NCBI GenBank assembly: GCA_947846985.1
Contig: CANTUZ010000025.1
Location: 8,554,100-8,618,099 of the forward strand
DNA: 64,000 nt
Direction: 5' to 3'
Origin: Fratercula arctica
Taxonomy: Eukaryota; Chordata; Aves; Charadriiformes; Alcidae
Shown: positions 54,256 through 64,000 of the stretch, piece after piece
Position numbering within the stretch: the stretch's first letter is position 1
How the letters are laid out: the number at the start of each line of letters is the position of its first letter
The notes under the pieces: generated by a model
Database searches by the model: none
What the model was told of the DNA's origin: nothing
Seen by the model: the letters and a program-made list of their open reading frames with translations, nothing else
Made by a program: the position numbers and the translations under genes

Positions 54256-55471
54256 AAGATGTACTGAGGAATGGTGAGCAGGTGGGTTTGATCACAGAGA
54301 TATTAATCTGCATTGACAGTTCTACTCGTTTGAGGGAATATGTTGGATTGAATAATATCCATTGTTGACCTGTGTGTTTAATAACATAAGGGCCAATGTT
54401 GAAGGTGTAAGGAGTTAGACTAATGGAGGGCTGAGTAGGTACAGCTTTGAGAGTTTGTGGGGGTGTAGGTTCTGGATTCATTTCAGCAGGTTCAGATGTA
54501 TTAGAGTCAATCATAAATTCAAATGACAATTCTGTGCCCTTGTAACCCCAAATACAATACACTACTGATAAAAGTGAAATTGTGCCAGCAATCTGAATTT
54601 GGCTCCGTAATTTTTAACAATCAGTGTTGTATTTGTCCGGTTTGGTAGAGTCTACATGGATGGTTTTAATTACAGTTGGCCTGTGGTGGGTAGACCCATT
54701 GATAAATCGACAACCAATGTGTATTCTCTTTCCAAGGGCGGCCTCGATTTTTGCCATTCAAAGTGATTCATTCCATCTCCATTTCTCTCTGGAATATACA
54801 TCGCTTCCTTGTATAACCAGAGTGGAGAGATTTAAATCTCTTATGTTTTCTGGTGTCCCAGTGCTTGCAGTGTACCGTGACAATGCATTATCCCAAAGCT
54901 CATTATCAAGGGGCAGATTTTTAAGCCCACTCAACAAGGTGTCAGTGTGGTCAGTGTCAGGGGTTTCAGATAGTGGCAGTGGCTGTGTAGTTGGGTCAGG
55001 TTCGACTACATCTATCTTGAATTCGAATAGCAGTGCTATTTCATTCTGTGGCCAATGACAAGTTACAAAAGTGGGTTCCACAAGAGTGAAATTATACCAG
55101 CAATCCCACTTGTCAGTGATGCAGTGCTTTTTTGTCACTGAGCATGGGTTTTGAGGGCAAAGTATTTCTATCCTGGTGGCTTTCTCATGATTTGAGCCAT
55201 TGATCATTCTACATCCTACTTGGACTTCCTCTCCTGCCCTACCTTTCAGGGTTGGGTACCAACTATTCCAGGTCCACTCATGTTTTGAAAACATCTTGTT
55301 TTCATGTAGAACTACAGTGGCCAAACTCAATTTTTCCTTACTTGTTCCTGCCATCGCATTGTGTTTAACAAAAGCTTGAGACCATGGCCACTCTGGGTCT
55401 CTTTGACTACAAACAACAGGGAATAAAAAGGTAAAACTGAATAGCATCAATTGCATCTGCCAATTTGTCAT
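54256..55471 (-). pseudogene. env: Env surface subunit with duplicated module
   Basis: Starts with a signal peptide (LMLFSFTFLFPVVCS). Two tandem modules of about 105-110 residues follow (55327-55000 and 54835-54500). Shared marks: EWTWN against KWRWN, GCRMINGS against GCRFINGS, DCWYNFT against DCWHNFT, and LLFEFKID against LSFEFMID. A Pro-rich linker lies after each. A frameshift near 54760 and a stop near 54630 break the second module. The start at 55471 lies 90 bases after the pol end. Confidence 0.7.
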
Positions 55472-55560
55472 TTTAGAATTTAGGTCTGCAGATAGCCATA
55501 CATAATAAGAATAATATTACTGCCAGGATCAATGTCAGGATTCCTTGGAGACACTCAAGG

Positions 55561-58500
55561 TTAGCGTAAGCCAGTCCATCTGTCCACGTACAGTTCATCT
55601 AAGGTTCCTGTAAGACACAAAGGAAAAGAAAATCTGCTCGGTCTTATTTGACCGACAGGGTTAAAAAGAGGGCGAGATCCACCGAGTACTGATCCGGTGT
55701 ATCTTCCCTGAACAGTCTTTGGCTTCCCATGCATGGGGATTTTGGGAGTAGCCAGCACCATTGGTACCGTTCCAATTTGAGGCATTTTCACTAACACTGG
55801 TTGCCCAGGGTGAAATCTTCCTAGGTATTTTCCCGATTCATTGGGAACTTTTGGAGTGATGATATTGGTAAATACACAGAAAGCTTTCATTTTAGGACAG
55901 CCGTCTCCACTCCATCTGTTATTTAATTGATAGATGGCATCATCCAATCGCAAATGCCAACCAGGTTCATGAGTTTTTGCAAAACGCTTAACCAATCCAT
56001 TGGTGCGTTCAACAATGCCATTAGCCTGAGGATAATAGGGTGTATGAAATACCCATCAAATCCCTTCTTCTTTGGCCCAGTCTTGTACCACCGTAGCGGT
56101 AAAGTGTGAACCATTATCACTTTGAATTTCTTCGGGAAGGGGAAGTGTGCTGAACCACCCTTTTAGACCTTTCACTGTGTTGTCCCCGGTAGCTGATTTG
56201 AAGCTGGTGGCCATAGTGAGGCCGGAGATAATCTCCACTCCTACTAGGATGTATCTTTTCTCACCTGATGATCTTAAGGGCCCAATATAATCAATCTGCC
56301 ATGAATGCCACAATGTTTTCTTGTCCCGAATGTGTAAGGGAGGCGCCTTACTCGGATGATCTTTATTGAGTCGTAGGTGACATTGTGAACAGGCAGTTAC
56401 TACTTGTTCGCACAGCTTAGCTGATACAGGCCACCCCCGGGCTAGACCTTCCTGATACAGGTCAGCACAGCCTGTGTGGCCACGCTTAACATGCAGCCAT
56501 TCGAGTAAGCGTTCCCATTCCTGACCATCATCTACAATATCAATTTGCTGCAGCCGTGTGAGGCTATCTACCTGTTGGTTGAACTGAGCAGTGATCGAGT
56601 TTGAACGATCATGGCCTTTTACCCAACCAATGTGCAATGCTCTCTGTCCTCCTATTTCTAACAGTTGCTTCCAACTATCCGTCTCCCAAATTGGGACTCT
56701 GTTCACCTGCCAATCATTGGCTGCCCAGTGACCTATCCATTCAGTGGCTCCTTTAAAAACAGCATATGAATCAGTGTAAATGTAAGTAGCCCCATGTTGT
56801 GCAGCTAGTAGGACAGCTCTGAGTTCCCCTACTTGTGCACTACCTTCTCCTGTTTCAATTGCTCTTTCTCCCATTGCTGCTTCCAGTGCTACGGCCTTGT
56901 ATTTCCACTTATTGTTCTCGCGGTGAGATGACACATCAGTAAACCACACTCCTGCAAGATCACTGCCTTCCTTCAGAGGAGGTGCTTCTTGGATCGGAGA
57001 TGGTCTGTTTGGTGGTGATTGGAGCAATAGGGCACCATCTATATCCTTCTGGAGCTTGGATACTTTAACACTACCTTCAGAGACTGGCATGATTTCATTC
57101 ATGCCTTCTAAATAAGCATACCACTTTCGAACTGTGGGTTTCTGGGCAATGCCGGCTGGTGGTGCTGTCCCTTTATGGACCACATCTAGGAGGCAGAAAG
57201 GTCCCCGAACGATCACACTCTGTTCCCTCCTTATCTGCTCTGCTCATTGCAACGCTCTCACTAGGGACAGTAAACCCTTCTCAAGGTCTGAATATCTGCT
57301 CTCAGTATCATTAAAGGAGTGAGAGCTAAATTCTAATGGTCTCTCTGGTCCTGCTGGTCCCTTCTGCCATAAGTTACAATGAGAACCATGTTCACTGAAC
57401 CCCCACTCTACATGGACAGGGTCAGTTGGATGTATAGGACCGAGTTGTTGGAATAACCTTAGCTCCTTTATTAGCAATTCCAGGGCATTAGTATGTTGTT
57501 CAGTCCACTCCCAGGATTTACCCTTTTTGAGCAAACTATAAAGGGGGCAAGCAATGATGGAAAATCCAGGGATATGTTTACGCCAATAAACTTAAAGTTC
57601 CCAGAACTTGCTGTAACTCCTTTGCGCTGGAAGGATTCTGTCCATGTTCTATTTTTTTCAGGGTGTCCTGAGGGATGGAAGCAGCTCCCTTAATCCACCA
57701 GACCCCCAAGAATTTAACTTCCTGTGCAGGTCCCTGACACTTTGAGTCTGGAATTTCCAATCCTAAATCCAGTAATGTTTTTCGGATGTTTTCCATCATG
57801 TCTTTAACACTTTCTTGGTTCTCTCCCCCTATTAGGATGTCATCAATATATTGGTATACCATACATCCCTGTGAAACAGGGATCTCTGATAGCACTTTAG
57901 CTAAAGCATTATGAGCAATAGTGGGGGAATGCTTGTATCCTTGTGGAAGTCGGTTAAAGGTATATTGGACTCCTTTCCACGTGAATGCAAACCGCGCTTT
58001 GTCTTGCTCAAGGAGGGGAATCATAAAAAACATGTCTTTAACATCTAAGGCAGCCATCCAAGGATGGGCAGCTCCTTGTATCATTGTCACAATTTCAGCA
58101 ATATTTGGAACCGCGGCGGTCAGGGGTGCAGTGTTGGCGTTTAACTTTCGGTAATCTACTGTGAAACGCCATTGCCCCGTTGGTTTCTTTACTGGTCACA
58201 CCGGTGAATTATAAGGTGAGTGAGTCCTCTTAATGATGCCTCTTTTTTCTAAATCTGATACCACCCCGTCTGCTCCTGCAAGTGCAGCTGCAGGCAGTGG
58301 ATACTGCCAGACGTTGGTAATTTTAGAGGGAGGCAAAGGTATAGAAGTTTCTAATAGACTCAGTTTCACTGTGTCTAATCCTTTTTCGCGTCCTGCAGAA
58401 CTCCACACAGTCCCATCTGGAAATTTCCACATTCGCCCACGCAGCACATCAAACCCTAGGAGGTTAGTACGCGAGGCACCCACCAGCACTTCTGCCCTAG

Positions 58501-58801
58501 TCATTCGCTGCTCTCCTGGCAACCAGAGGTTAATTTTTGCGGTGGGGCATGTTTTTACCACACCGTCAATTCCTGTGAAGTTGACTCTGCGTTGGGTGGG
58601 ATTTATACCTAGAAGTTGTGCTGTTTCGTTAGTAATTGCGGACATTTGGGCTCCGGTATCAATAATAAACTTTACCGACATCTTTCGGGGTCCAACAGGA
58701 ATTACAATAACAGGTTTGGAGTCTTTATGAGAGAGCCATTGGATCGCTAGTACCCGTCGGGCAGGGTGGCTCACTGCCCTCCCCGGGGATAGGAGTTTTT
58801 T
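55561..58801 (-). pseudogene. pol: Pol of provirus S: protease, RT, RNase H, integrase
   Basis: The frame is entered by a -1 shift at 58795-58801. Protease: FIIDTGAQMSAI. RT: ALDVKDMFFMIPLL, FNRLPQGYKHSP, active site YIDDILIGG (near 57830-57856), FLGVWWIKGA. RNase H: VWFTDVSS, VGELRAVLLAAQ, YTDSYAVFKG. Integrase: HVKRGHTGC with CSQCH, WQIDYIGPL, EIQSDNGSHFTA, PQANGIVERTN (all three D,D35E residues). Breaks: TGA at 58196-58198, frameshift near 57590, TGA at 57244-57246 and TGA at 56056-56058. The last looks like CGA to TGA decay. Confidence 0.85.
58759..58801 (-). promoter_or_regulatory. -1 ribosomal frameshift signal between gag and pol
   Basis: On the minus strand A AAA AAC (58801-58795) lies in the gag zero frame, and a -1 slip enters the pol frame, which is open from there. 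A hairpin with 6-bp stem GGGCAG/CTGCCC (58774-58779 with 58759-58764) follows, with the gag stop TGA (58771-58773) in its loop; a CCCCGGGG palindrome lies between. The 15-base spacer to the stem is longer than usual. Confidence 0.72.
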
Positions 58802-60338
58802 GATTGGGGCTCTGACAAATCAATCAAATTACGCTCCAGTGCAGAAGGCACAATTTTCTCACAACTTGGGGATTCTCTTGTTAGACTTTTCTCCCCAGCC
58901 GAATTATTCTTTCTAGTTAGAGATTGGACTAGCGTACGGAGATCTCCTGTAGGGACACCATGCAAGAATTGTCGGGGCACCCCTAATTGTAGGGCTTTAC
59001 GCCACAACTCGTTTCGGTCCTTATCAGGCTTAAACCTTCCCTCCGATTTAGGGTTTTGAGTGTGAGTTTGGACTTGGTGAACTTTTCGTGGGAGTTTGGA
59101 GGATTTTTCACTAGTTAGGTTGGCCCAGCCCATTCGGCGCCCATATTGATCTATTTCCTGTACATATTCGTTCCAGGTGGGCATGTAGTTACGACGGCTC
59201 CACCTCTGAGCACTCCGAGCATCTCATATGCGATCTTGAGTGTGGACAACGAATGGTTTCAGGCAATCGGGAAGACCACGGATGAGAGGGGCTAATCTAT
59301 CAGGGTCGACAGGGGCTGACATTGGGGATTTCCGAAATTCCCCTCTGTCATACATGGCTTGCAGACAAGCTGCTTTCCGCGCAGCTGCAAACAGATCAGA
59401 GTAGCCTGTAGCTCTAATCCCTAACGGCTCCCCCCTCTCTCGCGGATCCATACCACCGGCCCAATAGGCTGCTCGAGCAGTTAGGGAATAATCATGATCC
59501 CCGGGCATAGTAGTTAAAAACACTCCCGGTCCCCAAGAGTCTCCTGCTTCCTCCTCACTCAACATAATTCTATATCTCCCCCTTCAGAAGAAACTCGCCA
59601 CACATACTCAACAGCTGATTCTTCTGGCCGCCTCGAATATTTCTCCCTTATTTTCGCTAACTCGGTTGGTGTCCACGGAACAGTACGCACAGTGGTGTGG
59701 ACTTCATCATCATCATCAACCGCGGTTTCAGTTTTAACCAGAGGACGTAAAGGAAAGACTTGGGGTTTCAAAGTAAAAGTCCTTTCCTCCTCATCTTCTT
59801 CCTCATCCTCACTATTAGACCAAAAATCTCCGGTCTGGGTTCCGGAATTTGGATAACACATTAACTTACGAATTTGTTGGACCTGGGTCGAGGGCTGCAT
59901 TTTATCTAAGAGCCCAGTCACCCTTTCCAATAACATTTTAAGTTGGAGATTTTCACTCCCAAGTCGAGCATTTTGGTTTCCTAAACATTCATTCTCACTC
60001 ACAAGCTCATCAACTTGAGTTCTTAATTTTTCTCCTGTCTCCTTCTGAAAAGCTAATGATGACTTCAGCACCTCATTCTCCGATTTCAGTGTTGCATATT
60101 CTACGGCTGAGATCAGATTAGGAGCAGGGGTTTCCCTAGCTTCTTGTTGTGCACAAGATAAACAGGCGCCTAACACCGCACAAATCACACCCTTGCCTTT
60201 CCCTGTTCCGAGCTTTAGTGAAGCTCGACACTCTTCAATACGTTCCACCACTTTCTCTTCATCCTTCCAAAATTTTTGGGCCCAGTCCTTCCCAGCCTGG
60301 GAAGGGGCACAATCATATTTTTGCAGCAGTTTATCCAT
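58771..60338 (-). pseudogene. gag: Gag of provirus S
   Basis: The first ORF, 59559-60338 (259 residues), has no Met-Gly start. It has a helical N-terminus (WAQKFWKDEEKVVERIEECR), a long coiled coil (residues about 85-145, with LKSENEVLKSS and LVSENECLGNQNARL), an acidic run (SEDEEEDEEER) and the start of capsid (VPWTPTELAKIREKYSRR). A one-base frameshift near 59570 leads to ORF 59224-59565; a TGA at 59224-59226 separates ORF 58771-59184 in the same frame. The C-terminus is basic but has no CCHC knuckle. Confidence 0.8.
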
Positions 60339-60342
60339 GGCA

Positions 60343-60360
60343 ATCCTGCCGACTACGCCA
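60343..60360 (-). other. primer-binding site, tRNA-Ser (provirus S)
   Basis: Minus strand TGGCGTAGTCGGCAGGAT, complementary to the 3' end of vertebrate tRNA-Ser (...ATCCTGCCGACTACG plus CCA). It is five bases from the LTR and four bases from the gag ATG. Confidence 0.85.
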
Positions 60361-60365
60361 AATTC

Positions 60366-61526
60366 TGTTGCGTGGAAAGAGGCAAAGCGGTTTTGGCAGA
60401 AGATAAACCCCCTTGCGTTCTAACACTCCTCACCGAGGTGGGAGGCTAGGTGCGGCTGGGTTTAAATTCTGAGTGATGCCCAATTCAGCACTATCAGTCC
60501 AATCGTGTTTAATATGTATTAATCTATTACGATTTGGATACACTAATAGTGGACTGCACCTTCAGTCTAGTCGTGCTCATGAACTAGCACGGCCACTCTC
60601 GAGTCTTTGGTCGCGTTCAATGAGGAACTACCACGACTAGCTACTTAAACAGTGCAGTTTATTTAAACAACAGATAGATAGGTTCTTAGGATTGCCGGTG
60701 ATAAATACACTGTCTGCAAAGCACGTGCAAATGGAAGTATTGTTAAGTATACAAAACGCGCGACAAAGTTATAAACGATACAGCCTGGCTATAAATGTAG
60801 GATAGAGATTCTCTAGAGAAATTTCGAAGTTTCCCAAGAAAGCACTCGGTATAATCTGAGTCTTACCCAAAGGCGTCCCTGTGGGGGGGAAGAAAGGCTC
60901 AGCCTGTCGACTGATCCCGGGAGTCAGTGATGGAGTTCTTCGCGATGGTGTCTTCCCTGGGTATCCCCCCTTTCTTGGACTATTTTTATACTTTTTTTTT
61001 TATCTTCAAAGTGGAGTTTGAGTGACTTTAGTCATAAATACTTTAATTATGATTAGTGTAAAATTCTCTCGCTTCACATTTAAAGGTATAGTTTACAAAA
61101 AATTCAGGGCGCAGACTCAAGGAGGAGTGGTCGCACCTTGGAGGCAGGTAGCCTTTGGGATGGAGGTGTGTTTTGGTATTATAATGACATTATAATGAGC
61201 AAAGTTCGCACAAAGGACAGCATTTCATCAAAATTTGACAAAATGTTGGCTCAGGGTGGTAAATGGGCAGCTTATCGGTTCTATAGTACCATCTCGTTCC
61301 CATATCTGTTGGATTATCACAGGGCTTGGCCGTAGAATTTCCATCCCACTCCATTCCCTGTGTTGCTTCGCAAGGAATATTGCACAGGGAATCACAGATG
61401 TTGAATTCTTTGCATGCCAGCTGCAGCTGCTCTCTACCTCAGAAGCCTCTTGATTTTATACTTTTCCTTAATGTGTGAACAATGCTGTACTTTTGTATTT
61501 TTAGCCAATTTCGTAATTATTCCACA
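60366..61526 (-). repeat. 5' LTR of provirus S
   Basis: 1161 bp, minus orientation. AATAAA at 60658-60663 and TATAAAAA near 60986, followed on the plus strand by a T10 run where the 3' LTR has a different sequence. Right flank is the duplicated CCATC. Confidence 0.92.
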
Positions 61527-61531
61527 CCATC

Positions 61532-62650
61532 CCACCATGTCTCTGTGATGCCGGTAAGATCATAGCCCTGGAGGCATGCATGTGTCTCTAGCTCCTCCTG
61601 TTTGTTCCCCATGCTACGTGTGTTTGCATAGAGGCATTTAATTTGGGCCCCTGATGAAGCTGACTTCCTGGCTGGAGTGGCTAGTATTCCTTTGTGCTGC
61701 ACTCCAGGTGCTCTCCTGTTGACCTGCAACCCATCTTCAGGCTCTGGGCATCTATTACTGATACTGGCATCATACTGTTAGGAGTGGGATGGATTGAGGT
61801 TCCCCTCCCCCTGCAACTCTAGTTTAAAGCCCTCTTCACAAGATTGGCAAGCCTCTGACAAAAGATGTTTTTCCCCTTCTCAGACAAGTGGACCCCATCA
61901 GGCCCCAGTAGACCAGGTTTCTCAAAATAAGTCCCATGGTCTAAGAAGCCAAACCCCTGGCTGTGGCACCAGTCCTGTAGCCATTTGTTGATTTGCTGGA
62001 TTTGACTGGCCCTATCGACCCCCTTCCCTTTGACTGGGAGGACTGATGAGAAAACTACCTGTGCCCCAGAGTCCCCGACTGCCGCTCTCAGGGCTCTATA
62101 AACTTTCTTGATAGTCCTCAGGCTGCTCCTGGCTGTATCACTGATGCCCACGTGAATCAACAGCAGTGGATAACAGTCAGAGGACTGTACGAGGTTTGGT
62201 AGTCTCTCAGTGACATCCCTGATACAAGCCCCCAGTAAGCAGCACACCTACCTAAAGAGGGCATCAGGTTCGCAAATGGGTTCCTCTCAAAAGAGAGTCA
62301 CCTACTACTATCATCCGTCACCTTTTCTTGGTTGCGCTGGTTGTTATACAAGCAGATCGGGTTGCCTTACCCAGCTCCAGTGCCTCTCCTGATGCAGTGG
62401 GTCTTTTCTCCTTGCTCTGTAGAGCTGTGAAGCAGTTCTGCAAGGGCACCTCAGGCTTTGGGGGAAGTCTCTTCCTCCTGCTGGTCCTTGCTATCACATG
62501 CTTCCAGTCTTCCGTGTTACTGGCCCCCCTCCCTTCTGTGTGTGCCAGAGTGGAAGTTTTTGACTGTTTGGCTGTGGGTCCACTGCAGACTGTGCTTGGA
62601 AGCAGCTGTCTATCTCCTTCTCAGCCTCCCTGATGCTCCCCGCTAACTCA
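61532..62650 (-). pseudogene. CR1 ORF1 (SGNH esterase-like) and endonuclease N-terminus
   Basis: 61532-61729 encodes the endonuclease start (IKCLYANTRSMGNKQEELE, GYDLTGITETWWDG). 61819-62247 and the frame near 62300 encode the C-terminal esterase-like domain of CR1 ORF1: VVGDSLLRGT (GDS block), HVGISDTA where HVG.NDTA would be expected, and GPDGVHLSEKG (Asp-His block). A stop near 62275 breaks it. ORF1 proteins of CR1 bind nucleic acid and carry this domain; its role is not settled. Confidence 0.75.
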
Positions 62651-63437
62651 GGGTGTATTGCTTACTATGTCACTGGGTGTAATGAGAGACATATGGATCC
62701 ATAGAATACTGATAGGAAATAGGAGCTGTCATACATGGCCTCTAAGTGCTTTGCTCCTTCTACTCCAAGCTTGTATCGCTCAGGAGATGTCCCCATAAGA
62801 AGTGTCCTCTAAACACAGAAGTAGGTAGGACTGAAGCTCTAGTGAAACGGATGCTTCAGCCAGCGTTAGCTGCTGGGTTGTGCTTCTGTGGCAGAAAGTA
62901 GTCTTGGTGTTCAGGTTATCCCCCTTCTGTTATACACAAATACACTTTATGTGGGCAGTAGCAGCTACAGGAGCTGAAGAAGGCTAGTAAGAGAGCAACA
63001 CCAGGAAGATACTAGCCAACAGGGAAATTAAGTGCAGGGAAGGCTGTATGTCTTCTCTGTAGTTCTTTGTTAGATGTGTTCAGATTAAAATGTATGGGAT
63101 CTTGACTTAGACAAAGAGCAGACACCACATTATATTAACCAGAGGACTAGAAGATATAACTCATGAAACAAGCTTTCCTTTGGCTTTGAGATTAACAATA
63201 GGATTTCAAGTCGTTTAGTGAAGAATGAACTCCAAAGCTTTCTCTATAATTGGAGGTATTCATAATGCTCCTTCTATAAATTTTCTGGTGCCTAATAATG
63301 GAGTTTAGTTAATGATGCAAGCTTTCCTTCATTTGGGACACTAATATGGTCTCTCACCTATTCCTTGAAACTTGGAGGAACGTGATATTTTTAAGGGGTG
63401 TTGACACACGCACACACACAGACACACACTGACTGAA
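62651..63437. other. sequence without a gene
   Basis: No gene recognised. A short CA-rich microsatellite lies at 63402-63432. Confidence 0.5.
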
Positions 63438-64000
63438 TGTCCTGGTTTGGGGTGAAGCAGAGCCCACTTTCTGTTCAGTGAGAGAGGCTCTTGTTTACAC
63501 TTGTTACTGTGGCAACCAAGGTCAGCTGAATGGTGTTTACCCCATGGAGGGGTTGCACCTGTGGGGAGGAGGGGACAGGTCAGGTGACCCAAAACTGACC
63601 AATAGGGTATTCCATCCCATCTGCCATGCTCAGTATAAAAGCTGAGGGTTAGGTTGGCTTTTCTCTAGTGGGTTCTTCTTTAGTGGCTGATGGCTGAGGA
63701 GGGTACTGTTGGCTCATCTGCCTTTTTGATCCTGGTCAGTGTGTTCCAGTTCCCATTTGTTGCTGAGTCCAGTCTGGAACTTTCACAGTGCCTGCCTGTG
63801 ATGTCTCCCTGGGAGCTTGGTATGGTTTTGTGTATATTTATTTATATTGTATCAATTTAATTATATCCTTTTTTATTTTATTATTAATTTTTTGTTCAAG
63901 TAGTTTAGTTTTTTCTAAACTCATAACTCTGTTCATCTCTCTTCTTCTTTTCCTTGGAATGAGAGGTGGGGAGAGCATCTGTTGTCATTGTCTAACCCAG
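63438..64000 (+). repeat. LTR-A, cut by the window edge
   Basis: Starts TGTCCTGGTTTGGGG. CCAAT (near 63599) and TATAAAA (63634-63640) are intact. The end is about 10-20 bases outside the window, so it cannot be told whether it is solo or the 5' LTR of a provirus. Confidence 0.88.

Larger units (their letters stand above)
51640..61526 (-). mobile_element. provirus S: ERV with tRNA-Ser primer site, gag, pol and env
   Basis: LTRs of 1159 and 1161 bp, perfect 5-bp repeats CCATC (51635-51639 and 61527-61531), PBS for tRNA-Ser, and in order gag, pol, env on the minus strand. The LTRs differ at about twenty places by eye. Gag has no zinc knuckle. Pol carries a YIDDILIGG RT and a full RNase H and integrase. 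The Env TM lacks the CX6CC motif. The 5-bp duplication and RT suit a class III-like or unclassified lineage; the presence of env is unusual for ERVL. Several stops and frameshifts make it non-infectious. Confidence 0.88.
49079..62650 (-). mobile_element. near-full-length CR1 LINE (h), split by provirus S
   Basis: The 3' end is at 49079 (AATCATAGAATGGTTTGGG). RT, linker and endonuclease run to 51639; after the provirus, the endonuclease N-terminus and ORF1 continue from 61532 to about 62650. Without the provirus it is about 3.7 kb, the longest CR1 in the window. Removing the provirus and one CCATC joins WWDG to CDWSVGME of the endonuclease, which confirms the split. Confidence 0.9.

Noticed and set aside
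1..64000. tRNA, rRNA, CRISPR arrays, bacterial-type operons or host protein-coding exons
   Set aside because: None was found on either strand. The only tRNA-like sequences are the retroviral primer-binding sites.

Overview
The window is vertebrate nuclear DNA, almost certainly from a bird. CR1 LINEs with bird-type 3' ends occur throughout. The rest is packed with endogenous retroviruses (ERVs). I found no host gene, RNA gene, CRISPR array or bacterial feature. Such a density of young, nested ERVs would fit a W chromosome or other gene-poor, low-recombination DNA, but that is inference.

Layout. 1-2694: the 5' half of a minus-strand ERVL-like provirus. 3078-5893: a plus CR1 interrupted by a minus CR1. 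8750-20925: fragments of three ERVL-like copies (2a and 2b minus, 3 plus) with solo LTRs inserted; 2a and 2b are joined through another LTR. 23144-24365: a solo LTR-A holding a solo LTR-E. 25376-45432: the most complex block. A CR1 copy was hit by a betaretrovirus-like provirus (C, 25886-39632). C later took a CR1 in pol and a young minus provirus (D, 32172-39034) in env. A second young provirus (B, 40125-45426) sits in the 3' tail of the same CR1. 46971-47548: solo LTR-A. 49079-62650: a near-full-length minus CR1 split by a 9.9-kb minus provirus (S, 51640-61526) with a tRNA-Ser primer site, gag, pol and env. 63438-64000: another LTR-A, cut by the window edge.

How the parts work together. None of the proviruses looks able to replicate alone. 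B and D stand out: each has LTRs differing at about one position and a clean 6-bp target duplication, yet their interiors are mosaics. They carry duplicated matrix-like Gag modules, a segment and LTR piece from another ERV family (E), a CX6CC-type Env TM piece, a betaretroviral env piece and deleted RT/integrase. Because the junctions are shared, the mosaic existed before insertion and was probably mobilised in trans. Provirus C is older and keeps part of the parental arrangement. The ERVL copies share a conserved amber codon between gag and pro, and provirus S has a canonical -1 frameshift signal between gag and pol, so two translational recoding strategies sit in one window.

LTR-A to LTR-H are local labels, not database names. 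Family assignments rest on motifs read by eye; boundaries marked approximate could move by tens of bases.
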